Origin: an uncultured Prevotella sp.
Lineage (GTDB): Bacteria; Bacteroidota; Bacteroidia; Bacteroidales; Bacteroidaceae
Length of the DNA stretch: 64,000 bases
NCBI GenBank assembly: GCA_946404405.1
Contig: CAMJDL010000009.1
Coordinates: forward strand, 30,405-94,404
Direction of reading: 5' to 3'
The notes below the pieces were generated by a model. The model ran no database searches and had not been told where the DNA came from. It was given only the letters and a program-made list of their open reading frames with translations. Position numbers and translations under genes: made by a program. Positions 41,218-50,064 of this stretch are shown piece by piece. Every line of letters starts with the position of its first letter. Within the stretch, counting starts at the first letter, position 1.

Positions 41218-43162
41218 GAAATATCTTGGCTTTCTATGGCCTTTAGGCGCAGTGGTATGTAATCTGCTGCTGGCCTATGTGGTATATTTTGCAGCTCGTG
41301 TAGCATTCCTAGTGGAGAATTGGCAGCTATATGCTGAGAATATGACCACCTCTCATCTGCTGGAGCTTTTTAGAGGCGGAATCATGTTCGACACCTCTGC
41401 CATTCTCTATACCAATGCCCTGTGGGTAGTGATGGTGCTGTTGCCATACCACAAGAAGGACAACGAACGTTATCATCGTGTGTGCCGATGGGTATTTGTA
41501 GTCATCAATATCCTCACGTTGACTATCAACCTTTGCGACGTCGTTTATTTCCGCTATTCCATGCGTCGCACTACCACCACCATATTCCAGGAATTCTCCA
41601 ATGAAAACAATCTTGGTGGCATCTTCCTGACTGAAGCCCTGAACCATTGGTACTTCTTCCTGTTGGCAGGATTCTTGGGTTGGGCAATATGGAAATTGTA
41701 CCGTGTTCCTCGCCTGATTGGACTCAAAGTCAATTGGGTGGTATATGACGTGGTATTCTTTTTGTCACTGTTAGCCTATACTCCCTTCTGCGTCGCTGGT
41801 ATGCGTGGCGGATGGACACGCGATATCCGTCCTATCACTGTATCGAATGCCAACAACTATTGTGATCGTCCTACAGAGACAGGCATAGTACTGAATACGC
41901 CTTTTGCACTGATACGTACTATAGGAAAGAACATTTTCGAGGTACCTGCTTATTTCTCCGATAAGGCAGAGATGGAGCGTTTGTTCAATCCCGTTATCCA
42001 TCCGAAGCCAACTCATGAGTTCAGAAAGAAGAATGTGGTGGTGATTATCATCGAGAGTTTTGCAAGAGAATATATTGGTGCGTTCAACAAGCACATTCCT
42101 GGCTATAAAGGCTATACGCCATTCGCTGATTCGTTGATAGCCAATGGCGCCCTGACCTATAAGTATTCCTATTGTAACGGGCGAAAGTCGATAGACGGTA
42201 TGCCCAGTATTCTCTCATCGATACCCATGTTCGTAGAGCCGTTCTTCCTGTCACCATACAGCATCAACCACGTCTCAGGACTGGCAGATTGTCTGAACGG
42301 CAAAGGTTACGAGACGGCTTTCTTCCACGGGGCTGAGCGTGGCTCGATGGGCTTTATGGCTTTTGCACGAGCCACGAAGTTCCAGCAGTATTATGGTCGT
42401 GAAGACTTTGTAGCAGACCCTCGTACGCGTGGCGATGCAGACTTTGATGGCTGGTGGGGCATTAGTGACGAGCCCTTCATGCAATATATGTGTCAGAAGA
42501 TGACGGATATGAAAGAGCCTTTTATGACGGCTCTGTTCACCCTCTCAAGCCATCATCCTTTCCGTGTGCCTGATGCCTATAAAGACAAGTTTAAGGAAGA
42601 GGATCCTAATATGCCTATCTATCCTGTCATCCGCTATACGGATATGGCTCTTCAGCACTTCTTTGCCTCAGCGCGAAAACAGTCGTGGTATGAGAATACC
42701 CTCTTCGTGATTACCAGCGACCATACCAATATGATTCGATTGCCTGAATATGAGACTGATTTGGGTGGCTTCTGTGTACCCGTCATCTTCTATGATCCTT
42801 CTGGTGAGATGGGAAGCGGTATGGTGGATGCCATTGCTCAGCAAACAGACATCATGCCAACAATCTTGGAATATCTGGGATACGACCAACCCTACTTCTC
42901 TTTTGGTGTCGATTTGTTGAATACACCTGCTGAGGAAACATGGGCAGTGAACTATATGAACGGCATCTATCAATACGTGAAATATGGCTATGTACTGCAG
43001 TTCGATGGTCAGAAGACCAGGGCAGTCTATTCACTTGACGATAAACTGATGAAAAAGAACTTGTTGGGTAAGGTCTCTCAGCAGTCACAAATGGAACAGG
43101 AACTAAAGGCTATCATACAACAGTATATGGAACGCATGACGGAAGACCGTTTGACACCATAA
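41201..43162 (+). CDS. LtaS-type membrane sulfatase/phosphotransferase 2
   Basis: A 653-residue protein of the same family as its neighbour: five membrane helices (to about residue 200) and an alkaline-phosphatase-like domain with VVVIIIESFAREYIG, GLADCLNGKGYETAFFHG, TSDHTN and a C-terminal extension. At the nucleophile position it has CNGRKSIDGMPSIL, with Ser where the upstream paralogue has Thr, a substitution known in Bacteroidetes members. The tandem arrangement suggests two related but different group transfers on the same glycan or lipid. Confidence 0.86.
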   Translation: MIQFNKKYLGFLWPLGAVVCNLLLAYVVYFAARVAFLVENWQLYAENMTTSHLLELFRGGIMFDTSAILYTNALWVVMVLLPYHKKDNERYHRVCRWVFVVINILTLTINLCDVVYFRYSMRRTTTTIFQEFSNENNLGGIFLTEALNHWYFFLLAGFLGWAIWKLYRVPRLIGLKVNWVVYDVVFFLSLLAYTPFCVAGMRGGWTRDIRPITVSNANNYCDRPTETGIVLNTPFALIRTIGKNIFEVPAYFSDKAEMERLFNPVIHPKPTHEFRKKNVVVIIIESFAREYIGAFNKHIPGYKGYTPFADSLIANGALTYKYSYCNGRKSIDGMPSILSSIPMFVEPFFLSPYSINHVSGLADCLNGKGYETAFFHGAERGSMGFMAFARATKFQQYYGREDFVADPRTRGDADFDGWWGISDEPFMQYMCQKMTDMKEPFMTALFTLSSHHPFRVPDAYKDKFKEEDPNMPIYPVIRYTDMALQHFFASARKQSWYENTLFVITSDHTNMIRLPEYETDLGGFCVPVIFYDPSGEMGSGMVDAIAQQTDIMPTILEYLGYDQPYFSFGVDLLNTPAEETWAVNYMNGIYQYVKYGYVLQFDGQKTRAVYSLDDKLMKKNLLGKVSQQSQMEQELKAIIQQYMERMTEDRLTP

Positions 43163-43184
43163 TAGTAATTAAAAAGGATATAAG

Positions 43185-44210
43185 ATGATACTGATCTTAG
43201 GAAAAGAAGGCATATTGCACGATTTGTTCTACGACGTCAAGAATCTGTTTCAGAACTTCTTCACCATGCGTGGACGTTGGCAGCGCGAAGGTGACGAGTT
43301 GTTGATACACTATTCTAAAGATGCCCCACATGCTACCAACCAGCGCAAAATGATAGTATGTATGGTGGATGGAAAACGTAAACAAGGGGGATTGGCTGAT
43401 CGCTTGCGTGGCATCGTGTCCACTTATTATGTATGCAAGAAATTAGGCTATGACTTCCGTATCAACTTCGTACACCCTTTCCCCCTCATTGACTATCTGG
43501 TGCCTAATGAGTATGACTGGCGTGTTTCACAAGAAGAGCTGAGTTTCAATGCTGACGATGCCGAGCCCATGTTCTGTGGCAGTCAGGCCACTCATGTAGA
43601 GCCTAAATTTCAGGAGTTGTGGATTAAGAAACGCTGTCGTCATGCTCACAAGCAGTTGCATGTCTATACCAATGCCTATATCCTAAGGCATGGTGACAAA
43701 TTCAGGAAGTGTTTCAATGAACTATTCCGTCCATCTGAGGCTTTGCAGGCTGCTCTTGATAAGCAGGCAGAAAAGTTGGGTACAGACTACTATGCAGTCA
43801 CGTTGCGTTTCCAACAACTTCTTGGAGATTTTGTCGAAGAGGCTCACTTCACGATATTATCCCCTGAGGATGCACAACTATTGATGGATCGTTGTGTAGA
43901 GCAGATAGACAAGTTGTATCATCGACTGCCTGAGAAAAAGCCCGTCCTCGTCACATCTGATAGTGAACATTTCCTGCAATATGCTGCCAAGCGTCTGGAT
44001 TATGTTTATGTGGTGTCAGGACCTTTAGCTCACATGGACTGGACAGAGAATATCCCCTTTGAGACCAACTTGAAATCGTTCCTCGATTTCTATATGATTA
44101 GTAGGGCTAAGCGCGCCTACCTTTTACAGACAGGAAAAATGTACAACAGTGGTTTCCCACGTCGTGCTGCCCAGGCTGGTGGCGTGCCTTTCAAGCACAT
44201 CCGCTTTTAA
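43185..44210 (+). CDS. Fucosyltransferase-like GT-B fold protein (putative)
   Basis: A 341-residue protein without membrane segments. GLADRLRGIVSTYYVCKKLGYDFRINFVHP resembles the donor-site start of fucosyltransferase-type GT-B enzymes (G.gd.lrgi), and the C-terminal SRAKRAYLLQTGKMYNSGFPRRAAQAGG resembles their Y.SgFs..AA end. I cannot assign a CAZy family from sequence alone. It closes the miaB/ABC/sulfatase operon and overlaps a convergent glycosyltransferase gene by 20 bp, which fits a role in surface glycan assembly. Confidence 0.6.
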   Translation: MILILGKEGILHDLFYDVKNLFQNFFTMRGRWQREGDELLIHYSKDAPHATNQRKMIVCMVDGKRKQGGLADRLRGIVSTYYVCKKLGYDFRINFVHPFPLIDYLVPNEYDWRVSQEELSFNADDAEPMFCGSQATHVEPKFQELWIKKRCRHAHKQLHVYTNAYILRHGDKFRKCFNELFRPSEALQAALDKQAEKLGTDYYAVTLRFQQLLGDFVEEAHFTILSPEDAQLLMDRCVEQIDKLYHRLPEKKPVLVTSDSEHFLQYAAKRLDYVYVVSGPLAHMDWTENIPFETNLKSFLDFYMISRAKRAYLLQTGKMYNSGFPRRAAQAGGVPFKHIRF

Positions 44211-45075
44211 CAGACTTAACTTCACGCACCTTGAACAGGCTGTCCACAAGCTTGTGCAGTTTAGCTGCTGTACTTGAACGATGGACGTAATAAGGTGTCT
44301 TGCATAATTCGTCAATATCAAGAGCCTTCAATTCTTCTTCAAGGGAGAAATCATTTAGATAGGAGAACAGGAAGATATCATGTGCCTTGTTCCTCCAGTC
44401 AAGGGCATTGCCCCAATAGTGGCCTATCAGGTCGTCAGTATTAACGAGTGAAGTGTGTTCTGCCAGTGCAATTGAATATGAATACTGTTCAGTAATAAAC
44501 TCATTGTTGCCATCGTGCAGCATACCGTCGCAAAGGGTTAGGGCGCAGGCAACGGTTTCATTAATCTTTGAACTTGGCAGTCCCACAACACCAGCATTCC
44601 ACATCTGATGTTGTTCGCCGATAGTGATATCGCCATAGGTCTGGCCAACAGCCTTCTTCCATAGTCGTTTTGCTGTATGGCTGATGTTTATAGGCTTGCC
44701 TTCGCAACGATGCATCAGTCCATGTCCTTCGTCTAACCGCTCTTTCAGTTTTGTCAAATTTCCATAGAGGACGGTGTCGCTGTCCAGATAGAGCAGATTA
44801 TCATCAGGATAAAGCTGATGAAGGTATTCCATTCCTTTTATTTTCGTGCGGAAGAAAAATTGGTGTGGTCCCATCCACTCTGCCTTCTGTTCAGCTGTAA
44901 TGGTAATCACTTCCACACCAGCCTTGCGGAAAAATGATGGGTGGTCTGTAATGACACAGATACGTCCCAAATCTTTGGAGAGCTGTTTCTGGAAGGTGCG
45001 TATTGACAGGTAGGCCTCCATATAGTAGCGTATTGCCTCGTCGCCTCCCATCACAATATAGAAAACGGTCATCAT
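44191..45075 (-). CDS. GT-A fold glycosyltransferase (GT8-like)
   Basis: A 294-residue cytoplasmic protein. LLYLDSDTVLYGNL holds the DXD metal motif; WNAGVVGLPSS and the C-terminal HYWGNALDWRNK are in the positions of acceptor-site motifs in nucleotide-diphospho-sugar transferases. Family placement (GT8-like) is tentative. It is the last gene of a three-gene operon behind a GT4 enzyme and an LpxL-type acyltransferase, pointing to LPS or glycolipid synthesis. Confidence 0.72.
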   Translation of the reverse strand: MMTVFYIVMGGDEAIRYYMEAYLSIRTFQKQLSKDLGRICVITDHPSFFRKAGVEVITITAEQKAEWMGPHQFFFRTKIKGMEYLHQLYPDDNLLYLDSDTVLYGNLTKLKERLDEGHGLMHRCEGKPINISHTAKRLWKKAVGQTYGDITIGEQHQMWNAGVVGLPSSKINETVACALTLCDGMLHDGNNEFITEQYSYSIALAEHTSLVNTDDLIGHYWGNALDWRNKAHDIFLFSYLNDFSLEEELKALDIDELCKTPYYVHRSSTAAKLHKLVDSLFKVREVKSVKSGCA

Positions 45076-45078
45076 ATC

Positions 45079-46014
45079 TTATAAGTCTTTTTTCTCATGT
45101 ACTTTTCCGTCAATGACCTCGAAACGTTGTTCAAAGCGTTGACGGGTGCGCTTCCAACGGTCGTGTGTCCACAGATAGCATTCTGGTTGCCTGCGAATGC
45201 TCTCTTCAAGATGCTTGAAATAGAGGTCAGTCAATTCAAACTCTTTCATCTTGGCAGGCTCACGGGTGATGAGCTTGAACTCTGCTTCGAAATAGCCGCG
45301 TTTGATGCGTTTTACGTCTAAATAGAATACAGCATGATTGAGTTTGGCTGCAATACGTTCTGCACCAGAAAGTACGGCAGTGTCGTGGTATAAGAACTGG
45401 CACCAGTGATGGATGTTCCACCAGAAAGGTGCTTGGTCAGCGATATAGCCAATAACTACAGGCTTACCCTGCTTCTTATATTCCAGAATTTTTCTCAACG
45501 ACTCGTTCATCGAGATGCATACAGCTCCATAACGCTGTCGCACGTGAAGGAGTAGACGGTCGAAGTCCTGGTTCTCAAGGGGATGATAGAGCTGTCCGCA
45601 TTGTGCTTCCGGACTCACCCAGAAAGGCAGCGATGTAATCCATTCCCAATTGCAGAAGTGTCCTAAATAAACAGCACATGACTGTCCTTCGTTGACACAT
45701 TGGTCTAAGACTTCTGTGTTCTTAAAGACCAGACGTCGTTTCATCTCTTCTGGTTTCATAGTCAACAGTTTGATGCTTTCTACCAGATAGTCGCAGAACC
45801 AGCGATAGAAACGGCGCTCAATCTCTTTATGCTCTTCTGGTTCCCGTTCAGGAAATGATGTCACCAGATTGACCCATACTAAGCGACGACGATAGTGTAT
45901 GACATAGAAAATCATCACGAAGAGAATATCGCTCAGCCAGTAGAGTACCCGTAGAGGGAGCAATGATAGCAAGTACCACAGGGAGTAGACTATATAATAT
46001 AGCAGCTTCTTCAT
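45079..46014 (-). CDS. LpxL/HtrB-type lipid A acyltransferase
   Basis: A 311-residue membrane-anchored acyltransferase with an N-terminal helix (LLYYIVYSLWYLLSLLPLRVLYWL). The catalytic HX4E motif is GHFCNWEW. IGYIADQAPFWWNIHHW and YLWTHDRWKRTR match the conserved later motifs of late lipid A acyltransferases, which use acyl-ACP to add secondary fatty acids to lipid A. It is flanked by glycosyltransferases in the same operon. Confidence 0.92.
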   Translation of the reverse strand: MKKLLYYIVYSLWYLLSLLPLRVLYWLSDILFVMIFYVIHYRRRLVWVNLVTSFPEREPEEHKEIERRFYRWFCDYLVESIKLLTMKPEEMKRRLVFKNTEVLDQCVNEGQSCAVYLGHFCNWEWITSLPFWVSPEAQCGQLYHPLENQDFDRLLLHVRQRYGAVCISMNESLRKILEYKKQGKPVVIGYIADQAPFWWNIHHWCQFLYHDTAVLSGAERIAAKLNHAVFYLDVKRIKRGYFEAEFKLITREPAKMKEFELTDLYFKHLEESIRRQPECYLWTHDRWKRTRQRFEQRFEVIDGKVHEKKDL

Positions 46015-46032
46015 TTCAGGAGTGTTAGATGC

Positions 46033-47115
46033 CTATTCATTGTAAATACGACATATCTTTGCGTAGTAGTGATCATAGTTCAGATGGTCGTCGAAGTCGG
46101 CCTTGGCCTGCTGACCCAATTTCTGACGTAACTCAGGATGGTCTATCAGTTGTCCCATGGCTTCAGCCAATTGTTTGACATTACCAGGAGCGACAAGCAG
46201 ACCATTACGCCCATCTTCTACGTATTCGCGTTGTCCGCCATTGTTGGTTACCACCACGGGATGGCCCTGTGACATATATTCCTGAGGCGATAGTGGACAA
46301 CCTTCACGTACGGTGGATGCGAGGATGCCGAAGTCAGCACCAGCTACGTATGGTAAAACAGGATGGCGGAAACCTGCGAAGATAATCTTCTCAACAATGC
46401 CTTTGCTGTTGATAATTGTCTTGAGGTGCTCAGTATATTCCTCGCTTCCTTTGCCAATCAGTACCAGTTTAAAGTCCTTGTCCTTGATTTGCTCTACAGC
46501 ATCCATCAGGGTGTCAATGCCCTTTTCTGGGTCCAATCTGCCATGAAACATGGCTACTGTGCAAGACTCAGGTATATTGAATTCCTTTCGAATATCTACA
46601 GGTACAGTGTTCTCAGGAACAACGATGCTGGTATGGACTATGCCCAACTTGTTGGGGGTGATAGTGGGATTTGTGCTAAGAAATACATCCGTGGAAATCT
46701 GGGAGTCGAAGATCAGTCTGTCCAGTTGGCTATACAGCCAACGATAAAGCATGCCGTTCTTTCCTGGGCGCGTAAGATGACGACACATGACTACACGAAC
46801 ATTCTTGTTGCTTGAGAGCTTTCTGGCGTAGCATGCTGTAAAGGCATCTTTGAAATTGTGGGCATGTATGGTACATGCTCCTTCTTTGTTGATGATAGCA
46901 GCCATCTGCCAAGCACTCTTCAAATCGAGAGCTCCTCCCAAATTCAAGGGTACCACCTGTAAACCAGCTTCCTTATATTTTCGGATGATGTCATCGACAG
47001 GTTTGCAAAATATAGTGATGTCGATACCATCAGCCTGCTGACGCAGACTCAGGTCATAGACATATTGTTCGCCCCCGCCCCATTCCTTATTCGATACGAT
47101 ATGGAAAATCTTCAT
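46033..47115 (-). CDS. GT4-family glycosyltransferase
   Basis: A 360-residue GT-B enzyme. The N-terminus HIVSNKEWGGGEQYVYDLS is the acceptor-domain start; VAMFHGRLDPEKGIDTLMDAV and REGCPLSPQEYMSQGHPVVVTNNGG mark the donor domain with the two conserved Glu. It probably adds a sugar to a lipid-linked glycan or LPS core. A consensus promoter precedes it and an acyltransferase gene follows after 18 bp. Confidence 0.9.
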   Translation of the reverse strand: MKIFHIVSNKEWGGGEQYVYDLSLRQQADGIDITIFCKPVDDIIRKYKEAGLQVVPLNLGGALDLKSAWQMAAIINKEGACTIHAHNFKDAFTACYARKLSSNKNVRVVMCRHLTRPGKNGMLYRWLYSQLDRLIFDSQISTDVFLSTNPTITPNKLGIVHTSIVVPENTVPVDIRKEFNIPESCTVAMFHGRLDPEKGIDTLMDAVEQIKDKDFKLVLIGKGSEEYTEHLKTIINSKGIVEKIIFAGFRHPVLPYVAGADFGILASTVREGCPLSPQEYMSQGHPVVVTNNGGQREYVEDGRNGLLVAPGNVKQLAEAMGQLIDHPELRQKLGQQAKADFDDHLNYDHYYAKICRIYNE

Positions 47116-47119
47116 GCTG

Positions 47120-47151
47120 CAAAAGTAACAATTTAATGGCTATTATGCAAA
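47120..47151 (-). promoter_or_regulatory. Consensus promoter of the GT4/acyltransferase/GT operon
   Basis: Minus strand TTTG (47151-47148), 20 nt, TACTTTTG (47127-47120). The -7 lies only 4 bp from the start codon, so the leader is short or absent. Confidence 0.75.
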
Positions 47152-47166
47152 TTTTATGCAATATAT

Positions 47167-47197
47167 TTTGTGTATTTGTTTTTTTGTGCTACCTTTG
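47167..47197 (+). promoter_or_regulatory. Consensus promoter of the LicD gene
   Basis: TTTG at 47167-47170, 19 nt, TACCTTTG at 47190-47197, 24 bp before the start codon. Confidence 0.82.
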
Positions 47198-47221
47198 GCA
47201 ATGTAAAACAGAATAAACATT

Positions 47222-48070
47222 ATGGCATCATACGATATTGACACTTTACACGAGCATATCCTGCAGATACTGTTGTCTGTAGACAAGGTGTGCCGAGAGC
47301 ACGATTTGACTTACTATTGCTGGGCTGGTACCATGTTGGGCGCTATCCGTCATAAAGGATTCATTCCTTGGGACGATGATATGGATATTTGTATGCCTCG
47401 TCCTGACTATGACCGTTTGATGATGCATGCCCACGAATGGTTGCCACAACCTCTTGAGGCCTTGTCGATAGAGACTGATGCCAGCTATCCTGGTGGGTTT
47501 GGCAAGATAGTGGATGGTAGTACGACGCTGATAGAGCGCGAGCATAGTGATTATGTAGGTGGCATCTATATTGACGTGTTCCCCATTGACGGAATGACCA
47601 AGAATAAGTTAGGTCAGAAAATAGCGGTGGCTCGTTATAAGGCAATGGACAAACTGCTCTATTTCCTTCATCGCGATCCCTATAAGCATGGACATGGACC
47701 CAGTTCATGGCCAATACTCCTTATTCAAAAGCTCTTTACCCACGAGTGGGCACGTCGACAATTGCGGGCTGCCTATCTGGCTTATGACTATGAAACGTCA
47801 GAGTATGTCCTTGACTATGATGATGGTGTGAATGGTGTGATTCCCAAGACGATGTTAGGCAAACCGCAGCCTGTGACCTTTGAAGGACATACCGTCATGG
47901 GTGTAGAGCATGCTGATGACTATCTCAGAAATAAGTATGGTGATTATATGGTTGTCCCTCCTCATGACAACCAGCGCCAACATAATTTTTTCTATTTGGA
48001 TTATAATCTGCCGTTCAGACAGTACGAAGACAAGCGTTCGTTTGTCAATCGCGATAACGCTTCTCAATAA
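47222..48070 (+). CDS. LicD-family phosphotransferase
   Basis: A 282-residue protein with the LicD signature: YYCWAGTMLGAIRHKGFIPWDDD followed by MDICMPRPDYDRL. In the family this nucleotidyltransferase-fold enzyme transfers phosphocholine (or another phospho-group) from a CDP donor to a surface glycan. A LicC-type cytidylyltransferase gene lies 3 kb away (51221-51949), so the pair could decorate surface polysaccharide. The 3' end overlaps a convergent GT2 gene by 26 bp. Confidence 0.9.
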   Translation: MASYDIDTLHEHILQILLSVDKVCREHDLTYYCWAGTMLGAIRHKGFIPWDDDMDICMPRPDYDRLMMHAHEWLPQPLEALSIETDASYPGGFGKIVDGSTTLIEREHSDYVGGIYIDVFPIDGMTKNKLGQKIAVARYKAMDKLLYFLHRDPYKHGHGPSSWPILLIQKLFTHEWARRQLRAAYLAYDYETSEYVLDYDDGVNGVIPKTMLGKPQPVTFEGHTVMGVEHADDYLRNKYGDYMVVPPHDNQRQHNFFYLDYNLPFRQYEDKRSFVNRDNASQ

Positions 48071-48794
48071 TCTTGGAAACAAGGATGAACTGGTAGACAC
48101 CTGCCATCATAGCTCGGATAAGCCCACGTGTCCCCATACGGTAGCCGCCATCCAACACGTATTTCTTGAAGAATCGCCAGAAAGGACGCCATAGCAGGGC
48201 GCCTACACCATAGCCCTTGTCTCGCTTTTTCTCCACCTCGTTATCAGTATATTCGTTCATCTTAGCCATGTATTCATGCATGGTCTCGTCCATGAGGTGT
48301 AGCAGACGAGCTTCTTTTTTGGCTTTCAGCTTTTCCACCCTTCCCTGAACCTTTGGGAATGTATGTACGTATGGAGGCCATTCCGTTCCTTCGCGTATAA
48401 AGAAACGCAGCTGAAAATCGTAGTGGAAATCACGTACGAACATACTCATAAACATATTCTGACGTGGAATATAAAAACCTGCAGGGCAATTAGGCTCTTT
48501 TATCTTCTGGTAGAGTACCTCACGCAGTTCTGGCGTGACCAGCTCGTCTGCATCAACCACTAATACCCATTTGTTGGAAGCCGACTGAATGGCAAACGTA
48601 CGGGCAGGTTCTGCACTCTTGTGGTTGGCCTTTGGGAATGTCACCACCTTACAGCCATACTGCTCGGCAATTGATACCGTATCATCCGTGCTCTCCATAT
48701 CACATACCACCACTTCATCGAAGTCTTTCACGGACTCCAGAACCTTGGCGAGATGCTGACTGGCATTATAGGTGTTGATAACGACGGATATCAT
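48045..48794 (-). CDS. GT2-family glycosyltransferase (WaaE/KdtX-like)
   Basis: A 249-residue enzyme. VVINTYNASQHLAKVLESV and VVVCDMESTDDTVSIAEQYG are the nucleotide-binding strands; the metal motif is VVDADEL. The layout resembles WaaE/KdtX-type LPS core glucosyltransferases. The ATG overlaps the stop of the DegT aminotransferase (ATGA), so the two are translationally coupled. Confidence 0.88.
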   Translation of the reverse strand: MISVVINTYNASQHLAKVLESVKDFDEVVVCDMESTDDTVSIAEQYGCKVVTFPKANHKSAEPARTFAIQSASNKWVLVVDADELVTPELREVLYQKIKEPNCPAGFYIPRQNMFMSMFVRDFHYDFQLRFFIREGTEWPPYVHTFPKVQGRVEKLKAKKEARLLHLMDETMHEYMAKMNEYTDNEVEKKRDKGYGVGALLWRPFWRFFKKYVLDGGYRMGTRGLIRAMMAGVYQFILVSKIIEKRYRD

Positions 48795-50005
48795 GCTTTG
48801 ACTACTGTATTATATGCGTTGATAACCGTTTGGATGACAAACTGAGTCATCTCTTCGTTCAGCTGGGGATAGCAGGGTAAAGATATCTCGTGCGAATAGT
48901 TCTGGTAAGCCTTCGGATAATCTTTGATGTCATAGCCCAAATCGTGGAACAGAGTTAGCATGGGCAATGGGATGAAATGTACGTTGACAGCTACCTCATG
49001 TTTGGAAATCTCTGCAATAATCTCATCACGCTGCTCTTCTGTAATATCTTTGATACGCAGGGCATATAGATGGTACGACGTCTCGCGGTTGTCCTTGACA
49101 ATTGGCGGGGTAATGGCCCACGGCTGCTGACTGAAGGCATCGTTATAGGCTGTAAAGATACGCTTACGTTCTGCCAACAACTTGTCGTATTGCCGTATTT
49201 GTGCCAGTCCAATGGCTGCGTTTACATCAGCCATGTTGGCTTTCATACCCATACCCACAATATCATAGCGCCAACCGCCTGCCTTACTCTTGGTAAAGGC
49301 ATCCTTGGTCTGACAGTTCAGTGCCATCATACGAAGTTGCTGATAGAGCTTGGCGTTGTCGAAGGGTGCAGGCATATTCAGACAGATGGCACCACCTTCT
49401 GCTGTTGTGATATTCTTGACAGCATGGAGCGAGAAGATAACGATATCCGTATTCGTACCAGAGAACTTGCCATGATAGTGAGAGCCAATGGAATGGGCTG
49501 AGTCGTTGATGATAATAATACGTCCCAATTGTTCCATCACGGGTGATGTTGCCTGATACATTGCCTTGATTTCCGGTTCATTGACTAATGCCATAATCTG
49601 GTCGTAGTCGCAGGGGAAACCAGCAATATCAACGGGGATGATGGCCTTGGTACGTGGGGTGATGGCCTTGCGGATGGCATCAACAGAGATGTTCAGGTCG
49701 TCGCTAGAATCAACCATCACGGGTTTGGCTCCTGCCCAAAGTACAGCAAATGCTGTCGCACAATAGGTATATGCAGGAATTATCACTTCATCGCCAGGCT
49801 TTACGCCCAGCCAACGGAGCATCATGATGGCTCCCGTAGTCCATGAATTCACACACAACGCCTGGGATGTCCCTGTCAATTTGATAATCTCTTCCTCTAA
49901 AGCTTTCACTTTTGGACCTGTAGTGATCCAACCCGAACGTAGAGAGTCCGTGACTTCCGCAATGACGTTATCGTCAATGTATGGTGGAGAAAAGGGTATT
50001 TTCAT
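48791..50005 (-). CDS. DegT/DnrJ/EryC1 sugar aminotransferase
   Basis: A 404-residue PLP aminotransferase that makes amino sugars from nucleotide keto-sugars. The start at 50005 gives KIPFSPPYIDDNVIAEV, the typical beginning; the upstream extension runs through the promoter. The PLP Lys is in FSLHAVKNITTAEGGAI; SLPCYPQLNEE is the usual C-terminal motif. It probably supplies an amino sugar to the nearby glycosyltransferases. Confidence 0.93.
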   Translation of the reverse strand: MKIPFSPPYIDDNVIAEVTDSLRSGWITTGPKVKALEEEIIKLTGTSQALCVNSWTTGAIMMLRWLGVKPGDEVIIPAYTYCATAFAVLWAGAKPVMVDSSDDLNISVDAIRKAITPRTKAIIPVDIAGFPCDYDQIMALVNEPEIKAMYQATSPVMEQLGRIIIINDSAHSIGSHYHGKFSGTNTDIVIFSLHAVKNITTAEGGAICLNMPAPFDNAKLYQQLRMMALNCQTKDAFTKSKAGGWRYDIVGMGMKANMADVNAAIGLAQIRQYDKLLAERKRIFTAYNDAFSQQPWAITPPIVKDNRETSYHLYALRIKDITEEQRDEIIAEISKHEVAVNVHFIPLPMLTLFHDLGYDIKDYPKAYQNYSHEISLPCYPQLNEEMTQFVIQTVINAYNTVVKA

Positions 50006-50024
50006 TATGATTCTATTTGATTTG

Positions 50025-50060
50025 TTTGCAAAGTTACAATAATTTTCGTAACTTTGCAAA
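50025..50060. promoter_or_regulatory. Symmetric divergent promoter pair
   Basis: Plus strand: TTTG 50025-50028, 20 nt, TAACTTTG 50049-50056. Minus strand: TTTG 50060-50057, 20 nt, TAACTTTG 50036-50029. Both are exact consensus matches and are superimposed, each -33 bordering the other's -7. GCAAAGTTAC / GTAACTTTGC (50028-50037 and 50048-50057) makes the site palindromic. Confidence 0.88.
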
Positions 50061-50064
50061 CAAT

